A stretch of DNA of 44,628 nucleotides from Chromera velia. Taxonomy: Eukaryota > Sar > Chromeraceae. Below the pieces are notes generated by a model, which worked only from the letters and a program-made list of their open reading frames with translations, ran no database searches and was not told the DNA's origin. The stretch is from contig JAHBMJ010000634.1 of NCBI GenBank assembly GCA_018398765.1, forward strand, positions 1-44,628, given 5' to 3'. Shown one piece after another: positions 43,192-44,628 of the stretch (positions within the stretch are counted from its first letter, which is position 1; every line of letters begins with the position of its first letter). Both the position numbers and the translations under genes were made by a program.

Positions 43192-43454
43192 CGTAACGAT
43201 GTGAGAGTCTGAGTGACAATAAGTGGTTCCATGTGTCAGAATGGAATGAGCCGCGCGCATGCCTAGCCTAGCCGCATGCATGGCGTCGCGCCGTCTATGA
43301 GTTAATACACATGCAATGCAAGTCTATGCAGGTCAGTCAGTCTGAAAGCAATAGAGCATTGCTTTAGAGAGAAGTACGAACCTTACATGACAGAACTTGA
43401 ACTTACAACCTATGAGCTCCGTTATGCTAGCCAACTAACTGCCACTCTCCAACG
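43192..43454 (+). repeat. 5' LTR of the second copy
   Basis: Same 263-bp length and the same CGTAACG and CCAACG ends as the intact element, with about six base differences. Confidence 0.88.
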
Positions 43455-43645
43455 TGGTAGCAGAGCGGTCGACCCGCTCAGATAAGGTAGATTCGTTGAC
43501 CGTCTTTGACTGGTCGAATGAAGGTGTTGTCGCATTGTTCTCAGTTGGCGATTCCCTGAAGAGCGACGCACACAGCGACCCAAAAACATTCACAGGGACT
43601 TATTTCCCCGTGACAGGCTCCTTGCAGTTTCCTTTTCTTTGAAGA

Positions 43646-44628
43646 ATGTCCAGTCGGATGGTCGTGATGTCTGTGACGGATCGTTTCAGTCATTTTGTTT
43701 CGCTTGTTGAAGACTTTTCGGAGAAGTATACGAACGTGTCCCTCAAGGAGGTGCGGAAAAACGGTGAGGCCTTCTTGCACGAGAGTCAACAACTGGTGGA
43801 GAAGCTTTCAGAGGTGGTAGGGGGCTGCCAACCGGCCGTGCCCACCCTTGAAGAGGAAGGGAAGGGTGATGAAGTAAAACAACGTCTGACCGGAAAGAAG
43901 CCGAAAGCACGCAGGAGTCGAAGATTGATGGCAGCAGCTTAAGCCAACAAGCAAGCGGCAGAGAAGCCAATGGCATCACAGCAGCCATCACAGCAGTCAC
44001 CTGGAGATCAAAAAGCCGCTTCTGTGGGGAAAGAGAAAGGGAGAGGGAGGAGAAAGCAGGAAGGGCGCATTTCATGGCGCCGTTTACCAGTAAAGTCAGA
44101 GGGTAAGAGTCGCAGTGCGGTCGCGCGATTGGGAGAAGGAGGAAAGCGACTGCAGTCAGAAGGGCGGGGGTTTGGGAACAGCATCTAAGGCTCTCGTATG
44201 AATGTTCCGAGCGCTGTCGCCACGAGACAGGCAGGATTTGAGCCGCATGATATTTTGAACGGCCGAGGTGACAGTATACGGTTGCGTGGCTCACCGCACG
44301 ATGGCCTGGCGGGTGAGAACACTGTGAGAGCCAGATGGGGGAGTGTGTCCCCTGGCTTTGAGACGGAGGCAGGTGTTGTGTCTGAACAGGCAGTTGATGG
44401 AGAATTCGATTTTGGCGGGATGGATGGAGATGAGTTGATGAAAGAGGGCAGTGTTGATGTGATAGAAGAGGGAGGCACGTGGAAGGAGACGCCCCACACG
44501 ACATTTGATTTTCCGGTCCGTCTCCATCAGAAGAAGTGGTGCCGATGAGGCTCGGCTTAATCGAGCGGAGGCTATTCCCCGACGAGATTGGAGCTGGGTC
44601 GCAGTTTGGCCAGACAGAGGGTAGAGAG
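43646..44628 (+). pseudogene. Broken copy of the 501-aa element ORF
   Basis: The frame opens at 43646 like its intact homologue. It is stopped by TAA at 43940-43942 (a Trp codon in the other copy) and by a second TAA at about 44186 (a Gln codon there). It is shifted by a one-base deletion near 44516, where the other copy has two T's in GGTTCCG. The rest remains highly similar. It cannot make the full protein. Confidence 0.88.

Larger units (their letters stand above)
43192..44628 (+). mobile_element. Second copy of the single-ORF LTR element, decayed, cut by the window end
   Basis: Co-linear with 22920-24366: LTR 43192-43454 (263 bp), primer site TGGTAGCAGAG at 43455, leader, then the ORF. 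It continues past the window edge, so the 3' LTR is not seen. The 5-mer before the LTR is AGTTC. Confidence 0.9.

Noticed and set aside
1-44628. CRISPR arrays, rRNA or tRNA genes
   Set aside because: I scanned for spaced direct repeats, rRNA-like stretches and tRNA box pairs and found none that hold up.

Overview
This window reads as nuclear DNA of a single-celled eukaryote. Genes are interrupted by spliceosomal introns, there are no operons, and there are long purine/pyrimidine-rich and AT-rich intergenic stretches, many microsatellites and a heavy load of transposable elements. Gene families (F-box-like, LITAF, COQ8/ABC1) are pan-eukaryotic. My guess is a protist alga of the alveolate/chromerid kind, but nothing in the sequence proves this. 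One N lies at 25094.

Left part (1-9.8 kb): no host gene is supportable. 1.7-7.8 kb holds decayed Ty1/copia-type gag-pol on the minus strand, with a CCHC knuckle, an integrase HHCC zinc finger, in-frame stops and frameshifts. It is interrupted by an ~845-bp inverted-repeat block rich in CCTGGGG palindromes. A 244-bp MITE with a perfect 8-bp target duplication sits at 9530-9773. 9.8-13.2 kb is low-complexity and has no supportable gene.

Host genes: a seven-exon minus-strand gene (18973 to 13187, 1243 aa, F-box-like N-terminus) lies head-to-head with a two-exon plus-strand gene (19712-20578) for a secreted Gly/Tyr-rich protein. A two-exon minus-strand gene (30681 to 28380, 555 aa) is unrecognised. 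A LITAF-domain membrane protein (36664 to 36182, minus) and a COQ8/ADCK-type atypical kinase (37861-40797, plus, three exons) lie head-to-head with a 586-bp near-perfect palindrome between them. I assembled every spliced gene from GT...AG boundaries whose phases agree across all junctions. These genes appear functionally unrelated to one another.

Mobile elements: the most interesting is a complete LTR retroelement at 22920-26338. It has 263-bp LTRs differing at one base, a 5-bp target duplication, an initiator-Met-tRNA-type primer site, a purine tract, and one intact 501-aa ORF but no polymerase. Its apparent length is inflated by a 725-bp exact duplication around the N, almost certainly an uncollapsed contig overlap. 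A second, decayed copy starts at 43192 and runs off the window; its differences are overwhelmingly G-to-A and C-to-T. A 2259-bp hAT-like element (31905-34163, 8-bp target duplication) and a 226-bp MITE (41819-42044) complete the set.
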